In this document: positions 1 through 4,799 of the stretch, piece by piece
How the letters are laid out: every line of letters starts with the position of its first letter
Position numbering within the stretch: the stretch's first letter is position 1
Assembly: GCA_902767065.1 (NCBI GenBank)
Contig: CACXFW010000300.1
Span: forward strand, 1 to 5,926
Direction of reading: 5' to 3'
Source: an uncultured Lachnospiraceae bacterium
Lineage (GTDB): Bacteria > Bacillota > Clostridia > Lachnospirales > Lachnospiraceae
DNA length: 5,926 nt
Translations under genes and position numbers: made by a program
The notes under the pieces: generated by a model
The model's database searches: none
What the model was told of the DNA's origin: nothing
Seen by the model: only the letters and a program-made list of their open reading frames with translations

Positions 1-5
1 CGCCC

Positions 6-69
6 CCTGGAACCGCTCAGATCCGTCAGATAAGCAAGCTTATCTGACTGGATCATGAGCAATTCCAGG
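6..69 (+). other. Long imperfect hairpin near left edge
   Basis: The arms pair in blocks: 6-12 (CCTGGAA) with 63-69, 15-19 (GCTCA) with 56-60, 20-24 (GATCC) with 50-54, and 25-34 (GTCAGATAAG) with 39-48, around the loop CAAG at 35-38. Single bulges fall at T49 and A55, and there is a 2x2 internal loop at 13-14/61-62. This totals 27 paired positions, far more than chance over 64 bases. There is no U-tract directly after it, so it is not itself a terminator. It may be the structured 3' part of an RNA ended by the terminator at 98-134, or a folded 3' end of an upstream mRNA. All three + frames are closed by stops at 31-33, 45-47 and 56-58. No known RNA family was recognised. Confidence 0.6.
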
Positions 70-74
70 AGGTG

Positions 75-92
75 CTGAATCATTACATTCAG
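75..92 (+). other. Small hairpin between the long hairpin and the terminator
   Basis: CTGAAT (75-80) and ATTCAG (87-92) are perfect inverted repeats around a 6-base loop. It lies between the large hairpin and the terminator, so the left edge reads as three consecutive stem-loops. Its role is unknown, and a 6-bp AT-rich stem alone could be chance. Confidence 0.35.
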
Positions 93-97
93 AGAAG

Positions 98-134
98 AAA
101 GACTGCCGAAGGCCCCTGGCCGCGGCAGTCTTTT
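98..134 (+). terminator. Intrinsic (Rho-independent) terminator
   Basis: AAAGACTGCCG (98-108) pairs perfectly with CGGCAGTCTTT (123-133). The stem can be extended inside by GGCC (111-114) with GGCC (118-121) around a 3-base loop. The stem runs into a short T-run at 131-134. The A-run on the left arm means it could also work for transcription arriving from the right on the - strand. It separates whatever lies upstream from the rpoD-like transcription unit. Confidence 0.85.
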
Positions 135-217
135 GCGATCCCTGTAAGATGCGCGCGGATAGAGTTGCAGGTCACACCCCGGCCAGATCGCTACAGTTCA
201 TGCAAACAGAAGTGTTG

Positions 218-246
218 TTGAAACATCCGGCGGTCCGTAGTAAGAT
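218..246 (+). promoter_or_regulatory. Sigma-A-type promoter of the rpoD-like gene
   Basis: TTGAAA at 218-223 (-35) is followed by a 17-base spacer and TAAGAT at 241-246 (-10). The -35 matches the TTGACA consensus at 5 of 6 positions and the -10 matches TATAAT at 4 of 6, with ideal spacing. The predicted start of transcription near 253 gives an 80-odd base 5' UTR before the ATG at 336. An alternative -10, GATAAT at 244-249, would need a 20-base spacer and is less likely. The rest of 135-335 shows no other convincing element. Confidence 0.65.
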
Positions 247-324
247 AATCATTACGCCAGAGGACACGCGCAGGGCAGAAGGATGTACGGGAGCAAATGA
301 GAACAAATCCGTGTGTGAGCAAAG

Positions 325-330
325 AAGAGG
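325..330 (+). promoter_or_regulatory. Ribosome binding site that sets the rpoD start
   Basis: AAGAGG lies 5 bases before the ATG at 336, and GAGGTGG overlaps it at 327-333. The upstream in-frame ATG at 297 has only GGGAG with 3 bases of spacing, so 336 is preferred. Confidence 0.6.
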
Positions 331-335
331 TGGGA

Positions 336-1469
336 ATGGACACTAATAACGCTTCAACCGTTGAATCAATGGATCGGGAGAAAGAACTGAGAGAACGGAT
401 CGACGCGCTGGTCCGGGAAGCAAAGAAGGAAAAGAGTATTCTGAGTTTTCAGGAGGTGGAGGAATACTTTGACGGCCTGAACCTGTCTGATCAGGAAGTT
501 GACCAGGCTGTGGATGCGCTTGCGGGCCAGGGAATTGAGATTCTGCTTCCGCCTGACGACGAGGAAGAACTGCTTCTGGAGGAAGAAGACGGAGCGAATG
601 AGGAAGACGAGATCATCCTTTCGGCGGGCAGGGATATGGATACCGGAAATGTGACGGATCCGATTCACATGTACCTGAAGGAGATCGGACAGGTTCCCCT
701 GCTGACATCCGATCAGGAGATTGAACTGGCAAAGCGTGTGGAACAGGGAGATGAGGATGCGAAAAGGCAGCTTGAGGAAGCAAACCTCAGGCTTGTGGTA
801 TCGATCGCCAAGCATTATACCGGCCATGGAATGAGCCTCATGGATCTGATTCAGGAAGGAAGCCTCGGCCTGATCCGCGCTGTTGAAAAGTACGACTATA
901 AAAAGGGCTTTCGTTTCTCGACTTACGCAACCTGGTGGATTCGACAGTCTATTACGCGTGCGATCGCGGACCAGGGCCGCACGATCCGGATTCCCGTGCA
1001 TATGGTGGAGAACATCAACAAAGTGAACCGCTCAGCCAGGGATCTCGTTCAGAGACTCGGAAGGGATCCGACACCGGATGAACTGGCAAAGGAAGCGCAT
1101 ATGAGCGTCGAACGCATCCGGGAGATCCAGAGAATCTCAAGAGAGCCGGTCTCCATGGAGACACCTGTAGGGGATGAGGAAGACAGCTCCCTGGGCGATT
1201 TTATCCGGGATGATACGACCCCGCATCCTGCTGATGAAGCAGCCCGCACGATGCTCCGGGAGCAGATCCGTGAGATTCTGGGAGACCTGACGGAGCGAGA
1301 ACAGCAGGTGCTCAGGCTCCGCTATGGACTGGATGATGACCGGTCCAGAACGCTGGAGGAGGTCGGGAAGCAGCTCAATGTCACAAGAGAGAGGATCCGG
1401 CAGATTGAAGCAAAAGCGCTCAGGAAGCTGAAGCGGAAGAACTTCCGTATGAAAGACTATCTGGAGTGA
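336..1469 (+). CDS. rpoD: RNA polymerase sigma factor, RpoD/SigA family
   Basis: This is a sigma-70 family primary-type sigma factor, which directs RNA polymerase to -35/-10 promoters. From the ATG at 336 it has 377 residues, the usual size for Bacillota RpoD. Region 1.1 covers about 12-68 and is followed by a very acidic stretch (about 73-95). Region 1.2 begins at [11 protein letters not shown] (108-118). Region 2 spans about 150-223, with the -10 recognition segment [18 protein letters not shown] (196-213). Region 3 spans about 224-300, with the 3.2 linker around [11 protein letters not shown]. Region 4 has the -35 helix-turn-helix [20 protein letters not shown] (339-358). All regions are intact. 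A longer start at 297 is possible but has poorer ribosome binding. It has its own promoter and no dnaG directly upstream, unlike the common dnaG-rpoD arrangement. Details such as [16 protein letters not shown], where GRGMLFLDLIQEGNLG is usual, leave open that it is a second RpoD-like paralogue. Confidence 0.93.
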   Translation: MDTNNASTVESMDREKELRERIDALVREAKKEKSILSFQEVEEYFDGLNLSDQEVDQAVDALAGQGIEILLPPDDEEELLLEEEDGANEEDEIILSAGRDMDTGNVTDPIHMYLKEIGQVPLLTSDQEIELAKRVEQGDEDAKRQLEEANLRLVVSIAKHYTGHGMSLMDLIQEGSLGLIRAVEKYDYKKGFRFSTYATWWIRQSITRAIADQGRTIRIPVHMVENINKVNRSARDLVQRLGRDPTPDELAKEAHMSVERIREIQRISREPVSMETPVGDEEDSSLGDFIRDDTTPHPADEAARTMLREQIREILGDLTEREQQVLRLRYGLDDDRSRTLEEVGKQLNVTRERIRQIEAKALRKLKRKNFRMKDYLE

Positions 1470-1509
1470 TGAAAGGGCCGCTCTCGGGCGAATGAAAGTT
1501 CAGAGGAAG

Positions 1510-1516
1510 AGGGAGG
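1510..1516 (+). promoter_or_regulatory. Ribosome binding site that sets the glycosidase start
   Basis: AGGGAGG is placed 5 bases before the ATG at 1522. The in-frame ATG at 1492 has no comparable site and would put ten polar residues before the signal peptide. Confidence 0.75.
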
Positions 1517-1521
1517 ATATC

Positions 1522-3276
1522 ATGAAGAAGGCATACAGGACTCTCCGCCTGCTTACAGCTGTTTTACTGTCGCTTTTGATGGCGGCAAGTGTCGTGGCGT
1601 ACGTTCCGGCCGCGGAGTATAACTACGCCTATCCGGGCGCTGCCGGCAAGAAGGGGCTTTATATCTGCCCCGGGATGGAAGAAGATGCGCTGGAACTGGG
1701 TATACAGCATGCGACGATCAATCTGAGTGTTGGTGATTTCATGCCATCGTCTGCCTACAGGAACAATACCCATTGCATTTCCTATCAGTACGAAGGGAGC
1801 AAATACTGGTTCTCGAAGCAGGCAATCAACCGGTATGACACGGAGCTGAAGCGTCTGGCGAAGGGAAATGTCCTTGTCACTGCCATTCTGCTTCTTCCGA
1901 ACCGGACGGACGACCTGAAATCCCTGATCTATCCCGCGGCCAGAAACAAGAGCGCCAATTATTATCAGTGGAATATGAAGAACCCGGACGCTGTCCGTGC
2001 GCTGCGCGCAATCGTGACCTTTTTCCAGAGAAGGTATTCTGCCCCTTCCGGGCCGCGGATCGTCGGCTGGATCGTGGGAAATGAAGTAAACAATACCGGT
2101 GTCTGGAACTGGGCGGGGCCGATCAGCATGGATGAGTACGTCGATCTGTACGCGGCGCAGGTTGCACAGGTATATTCCGCCGCAAGAAGCGTCTACGCGA
2201 ATGCCCGGATCTACATGTGCCTGGACCATTACTGGAAGGCAGGAAACGGTGCTTACTGGTATGCAGGAAAGGAGGTCCTGAAAAAATTTGCCTCCTGCAT
2301 GGCGAAAAGAGGCCTTGGAAACGGAACCTGGTGCATTGCCTACCATCCTTATAATATCAGCCAGTATGAACCGAACATCATGAGTACCAGTGCTTCCGTG
2401 ACGAACGACGAGAATACGCGCATCATCACGATGAAGAACCTGAAGGTGCTCACGAAGTACGTCAGGAAGCATTACTCCGAAGGCTGCAGGATTATCCTGA
2501 GCGAGCAGGGATATTCCTCCCTTACATCCGGAAGGGATACTTCGAAGGAGCAGGCGAGAAACATCGCGCTTGCATTTTATATCGCGCAGCAGAACAATAT
2601 GATCGATGCCCTGATCCTGCACCGGCAGGTGGACCATACTGCGGAAGAGGAGCGGTTCGGTCTGTACACTTCCTGGGGCGGAGAGAATGCCGCCCTTCCG
2701 AAGCTGTCCTGGACCGCATACAAGTACGCAGATACGACAAGGGTAAGCAGCGAAACCAGATACGCAGCGAAGCAGGCAAGGTCGATCAGCGGAAAGAAAG
2801 TAAAAAAGCGTCTGACGGTCAAAGGCGGGAAGCTGATCCCGACAGGCGATCCTTCCAGAGTGGCGGACTATACCGACGGCTTCAAGCCCTTCGGAGCGGT
2901 TTCCGGATTTCATTATTCAAACGGAGCCTATACGCTGGAGCATGATTATTCCAGAAATGCCAATGTCCCCTGGGGCATGATCCGGGAGGGAAAGATCAAC
3001 TGCAGGAATAATTCAAAGTTTGTATTCAATCTTGATATCCGCGGGACGCTGAACGGCACTGCACTGGTCTACCTGAGGCTGTGGTCAGGGACAAAACGGT
3101 ATTTTGACGCTTCCTGTATTGTTCCGGGCGGCGTTAAGAACCAGCTCTGCGCGGATCTGAAGAACTGGAAGATGCGCAGGAAGATAACGAGGGTGGAAAT
3201 CCTTCTGCGTCCGAATGGTCCCGGATGGGAAAGCAGCACAACTGCCCGTATCTCCCTGATCGGAATCAGGAAGTAA
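1522..3276 (+). CDS. Secreted glycoside-hydrolase-like protein (probable DUF5722)
   Basis: This is a 584-residue exported protein. The N-terminus MKKAYRTLRLL continues into a hydrophobic core and a small-residue cleavage region (MAASVVA or VPAA, about 20-31), a Sec signal peptide. Residues about 40-405 resemble the DUF5722 family, a TIM-barrel group related to clan GH-A glycosidases. I recognise it from the opening GLYICPGMEEDALELGIQHA and the strand-end motifs. The candidate acid/base is E188 in GWIVGNEVNN and the candidate nucleophile is E328 in IILSEQGYSS. HPYN (275-278) and the aromatic-rich SWGG stretch near 385 fit a sugar-binding cleft. After a basic linker (about 420-435), residues about 445-584 form a beta-rich domain that may bind carbohydrate. 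The substrate cannot be read from sequence. It starts 52 bases after rpoD with no terminator between, so read-through is likely. The family call is from memory of the family's look and is less certain than the fold and secretion. Confidence 0.8.
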   Translation: MKKAYRTLRLLTAVLLSLLMAASVVAYVPAAEYNYAYPGAAGKKGLYICPGMEEDALELGIQHATINLSVGDFMPSSAYRNNTHCISYQYEGSKYWFSKQAINRYDTELKRLAKGNVLVTAILLLPNRTDDLKSLIYPAARNKSANYYQWNMKNPDAVRALRAIVTFFQRRYSAPSGPRIVGWIVGNEVNNTGVWNWAGPISMDEYVDLYAAQVAQVYSAARSVYANARIYMCLDHYWKAGNGAYWYAGKEVLKKFASCMAKRGLGNGTWCIAYHPYNISQYEPNIMSTSASVTNDENTRIITMKNLKVLTKYVRKHYSEGCRIILSEQGYSSLTSGRDTSKEQARNIALAFYIAQQNNMIDALILHRQVDHTAEEERFGLYTSWGGENAALPKLSWTAYKYADTTRVSSETRYAAKQARSISGKKVKKRLTVKGGKLIPTGDPSRVADYTDGFKPFGAVSGFHYSNGAYTLEHDYSRNANVPWGMIREGKINCRNNSKFVFNLDIRGTLNGTALVYLRLWSGTKRYFDASCIVPGGVKNQLCADLKNWKMRRKITRVEILLRPNGPGWESSTTARISLIGIRK

Positions 3277-3279
3277 AAC

Positions 3280-3313
3280 AAAACCTCTGGTTTTCAGAAG
3301 CGGTGAAGGTTTT
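3280..3313 (+). other. Weak inverted repeats between glycosidase and DUF362 genes
   Basis: AAAACC (3280-3285) pairs with GGTTTT (3289-3294) around a TCT loop. Alternatively AAAACCT (3280-3286) pairs with AGGTTTT (3307-3313). The stems are AT-rich and no separate U-tract follows. It could act as a weak attenuator or mRNA 3' end, but is not a convincing terminator, so the DUF362 gene may be co-transcribed with the upstream genes. Confidence 0.3.
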
Positions 3314-3323
3314 CGGAGAATCG

Positions 3324-3378
3324 ATGGATCAGGAAGGAAGGGATGGAGCAGGAAGGAATGATGGATCAGGAAGAGATC
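3324..3378 (+). repeat. Three tandem ATG-plus-Shine-Dalgarno units at a gene start
   Basis: Three imperfect copies of ATGGATCAGGAAGRA lie head to tail at 3324-3342 (19 bases), 3343-3360 (18) and 3361-3378 (18), immediately followed by another ATG at 3379. Each copy carries an ATG and an AGGAAG-type ribosome binding sequence that serves the next ATG. Copies 2 and 3 are in frame with the DUF362 gene. Copy 1 is shifted by one base and reads a frame that stops by 3419. Confidence 0.75.
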
Positions 3379-4509
3379 ATGGTTGTTTGCGGATCCAGGA
3401 TCGGGGAGATGACTTATGAGCTGTTAAGGCGCTCAGGTCTTTCTGAACTGATCAGAGAACGGTTCAGGGACAAAGATCCCCTGATTGCCCTGAAGCCGAA
3501 CCTTCTTGGTCCAATCCCCGCATCTTTGGGAGCGACCACGCATCCTGAGATTGCCGGAAGCGTGATTGGTTATCTGCGGGAGGAGGGATTTGGCCGCATT
3601 GTCGTCATGGAAAGCTCGTGGGTGGGGGACCGGACATCGGATTCCCTGCTGGTTACCGGTTTCGGGGAGCTTTGTGACAGGCTGGAGGTTCCCTTCTGGG
3701 ATCTGCAGCAGGATGAGGCGGTTCCTGTTGACTGCGCGGGGATGACCCTGAACATCTGCCAAAGAGCGCTGGAAGCGGATTTCCTGATCAACCTTCCGGT
3801 CATGAAGGGCCATTGCCAGACCGGCATGACCTGCGCCTTGAAAAACATGAAGGGATGCATCCCGGGAGGGGAAAAGCGCCGGTTCCACCGGATGGGACTG
3901 CATGAACCGATCGGCCATCTGAGCGCGGGGATCAGGCAGGATTTCATTCTTGCGGATGCGATCTGTCCGGACCTTAACTTTGAAGATGGCGGCAATCCGG
4001 TTGCGCTCAATCGTCTGATCTTAGCGCGTGATCCCGTACTTCTGGATGCGTTTTCCCTAAGGCAGATTGGCCTGGAGGACGGATCCGTGCCTTATATCCG
4101 GATTGCGGAGCGGTCAGGGGTGGGTTCGGCGGATCTGTCGAAGGCCAGGATTACGACTCTGATGGAAAAAACCGTGCAAGGAGAATGCGTCTATCTCGAA
4201 AGCGGCGGGGAATGGTCCTCCCTGCCCTGGCACGGGGAAAGGGACAGAATCCTGAAGGTAAAAGAGATGGTCTGTGATGTCGATTCGTGTTCCGCCTGCT
4301 ATGGGACGCTGATCCCGGTCCTGCACCGGCTGGAGGAGGAAGGGCTTGCGTCCGCTCTCCCCGGCCAGCTGTGTATCGGCCAGGGCTTCAGGGGCAGGAC
4401 GGGCAGGATCGGAATCGGAAACTGCACGGCGCGGTTTGACACATTTCTGAAGGGTTGTCCTCCTGATGAATGCCAGATCGAACAGTTCCTGCGCTCTCTC
4501 ATGACTTGA
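3343..4509 (+). CDS. DUF362 domain protein with Cys-rich C-terminal tail
   Basis: This is a cytoplasmic protein of 388 residues from the ATG at 3343; no signal peptide or membrane segment is seen. DUF362 motifs in order are LKPNLL (50-55), HPEIAGSVIGYLREEGFGRIVV (split over 67-88), the core LINLPVMKGHCQTGMTCALKNMKG (148-171) and the segment ADAICPD...LILARDPVLLDA (204-236). DUF362 members are poorly characterised and often carry ferredoxin domains. Here no classic CX2CX2CX3CP ferredoxin is present. Instead the tail carries CX4CX2C (C311, C316, C319), C344, GNCT (C361) and GCPPDEC (C372, C377), which could bind a metal or Fe-S centre. The start is ambiguous: ATGs at 3343, 3358, 3361 and 3379 are all in frame and preceded by purine-rich sites. 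3343 has the best spacing (AGGAAGG, 5 bases), while 3379 fits the domain start best. The physiological reaction is unknown. Confidence 0.85.
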   Translation: MEQEGMMDQEEIMVVCGSRIGEMTYELLRRSGLSELIRERFRDKDPLIALKPNLLGPIPASLGATTHPEIAGSVIGYLREEGFGRIVVMESSWVGDRTSDSLLVTGFGELCDRLEVPFWDLQQDEAVPVDCAGMTLNICQRALEADFLINLPVMKGHCQTGMTCALKNMKGCIPGGEKRRFHRMGLHEPIGHLSAGIRQDFILADAICPDLNFEDGGNPVALNRLILARDPVLLDAFSLRQIGLEDGSVPYIRIAERSGVGSADLSKARITTLMEKTVQGECVYLESGGEWSSLPWHGERDRILKVKEMVCDVDSCSACYGTLIPVLHRLEEEGLASALPGQLCIGQGFRGRTGRIGIGNCTARFDTFLKGCPPDECQIEQFLRSLMT

Positions 4510-4535
4510 CGCGGCAACCCTGCCCGCCGTATAAT
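4506..4535 (+). promoter_or_regulatory. Strong sigma-A-type promoter overlapping the DUF362 stop codon
   Basis: TTGACG (4506-4511) is followed by an 18-base spacer and a perfect TATAAT (4530-4535). The TGA stop of the upstream gene (4507-4509) lies inside the -35 box. Transcription would begin around 4542, giving a transcript that reads the small frames and hairpin at 4567-4782 and then the amidase gene. No terminator for the upstream genes was found before it. Confidence 0.75.
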
Positions 4536-4554
4536 GAACGCGTTCGTGTATAAT
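4536..4554 (+). promoter_or_regulatory. Palindrome at the transcription start, followed by a second TATAAT
   Basis: GAACGCGTTC (4536-4545) is a perfect 10-base palindrome lying right after the -10 box, where an operator would act. It is followed by a second GTATAAT (4548-4554), a direct repeat of the 7 bases at 4529-4535. The second TATAAT has no good -35 partner at 16-18 bases. The palindrome may be a repressor site or chance. Confidence 0.4.
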
Positions 4555-4556
4555 TC

Positions 4557-4561
4557 AGGAG
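4557..4561 (+). promoter_or_regulatory. Ribosome binding site of the 31-codon frame
   Basis: AGGAG sits 5 bases before the ATG at 4567 and about 15 bases after the predicted transcription start. This near-ideal arrangement argues that something here is translated. Confidence 0.5.
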
Positions 4562-4566
4562 TTGTC

Positions 4567-4662
4567 ATGCGTCCTACGATCCGGTTTTGCCGGTGGCTTA
4601 TACTGGTTCACGTTAATGGCTGCCGAAGGCAGACATGTTACGTGAACTGCATATACCGCTAA
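4567..4662 (+). CDS. Possible small Cys/Arg-rich peptide (31 aa)
   Basis: This short frame runs from an ATG with a well-spaced AGGAG site to TAA at 4660, just downstream of a strong promoter. The peptide starts MRPTIRFCRWLILVHV and has four cysteines (C8, C19, C24, C28), six arginines, and no lysine or acidic residue, so it is strongly basic. I do not recognise it. It could be a leader peptide, a small toxin- or bacteriocin-like product, or the broken front of a longer gene, because the same frame resumes after the stop and stays open to 4782. The coding stretch also folds into the hairpin at 4593-4659, so RNA structure may matter more than the peptide. Existence as a protein is doubtful. Confidence 0.35.
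   Translation: MRPTIRFCRWLILVHVNGCRRQTCYVNCIYR
4593..4659 (+). other. Long hairpin in the region before the amidase gene
   Basis: GTTCACGT (4606-4613) pairs with ACGTGAAC (4640-4647). Inside it, CTGCC (4620-4624) pairs with GGCAG (4628-4632) around a GAA loop. Outside it, TATA (4599-4602) with TATA (4652-4655) and GTGG (4593-4596) with CCGC (4656-4659) extend the stem, with small internal loops. There is no U-tract after it, so it is not a terminator. Just upstream, CCGG (4581-4584) and CCGG (4590-4593) could form another small stem. It may be part of a structured 5' leader or a small RNA; no known riboswitch was recognised. Confidence 0.5.
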
Positions 4663-4674
4663 ATTGGGCATGAG

Positions 4675-4782
4675 GTGGCCGCAAAAGGCGGACGGAATCC
4701 TGATGCCATTGAAGAATTCTATTCGGTAATAGACTTCGTTCGCGAGTATAGAGGCGCTCCTGTTGAGGATGATGAATGCTGA
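4675..4782 (+). CDS. Possible small protein or gene remnant (GTG start, 35 aa)
   Basis: From GTG at 4675 to TGA at 4780 the frame gives 35 residues that look protein-like: a GGRNPDAIEEFY stretch, an amphipathic helix-like IDFVREYRG, and an acidic end, EDDEC. It is closed upstream by TAA at 4660, so only GTG (or a rare ATT at 4663) can start it, and no strong ribosome binding site precedes it. It could be the C-terminal remnant of a small gene whose front is at 4567-4659 (same frame, separated by one stop), or a real small gene. It ends 17 bases before the amidase ATG. The family is not recognised. Confidence 0.3.
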   Translation: MAAKGGRNPDAIEEFYSVIDFVREYRGAPVEDDEC

Positions 4783-4799
4783 GGATTAGGGAACATAAG

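Noticed and set aside
8..16. TGGAACCGC resembles the core of a T-box riboswitch (TGGNACCGC).
   Set aside because: The flanking AGGG and final G are missing, the bases are paired inside the 6-69 hairpin, and no aminoacyl-tRNA synthetase or amino acid gene follows the terminator.
45..92. UGA followed by a hairpin, as in selenocysteine insertion.
   Set aside because: The hairpin is short, 27 bases away, lacks bacterial SECIS features, and no selenoprotein family is recognisable.
297..335. N-terminal extension of RpoD from the ATG at 297.
   Set aside because: The ribosome binding sequence is too close and weak, and the extra 13 residues do not resemble sigma region 1.1. The ATG at 336 has a better site and gives the usual length.
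149..346. 65-codon + frame upstream of rpoD.
   Set aside because: It spans the promoter and UTR, overlaps the rpoD start in another frame, has no ribosome binding site and does not look like a protein.
1564..2913. Long - strand open frame opposite the glycosidase gene.
   Set aside because: It is a shadow of the + strand gene, with low-complexity antisense residues and no ribosome binding site or motif.
4536..4545. GAACGCGTTC as a LexA (SOS) box.
   Set aside because: The Gram-positive LexA site is GAAC-N4-GTTC; here only two bases separate the half-sites.
4593..4659. Terminator for the DUF362 gene, or end of a mobile element.
   Set aside because: No U-tract follows the stem, a strong promoter lies before it, and no transposase, target duplication or second copy is visible.
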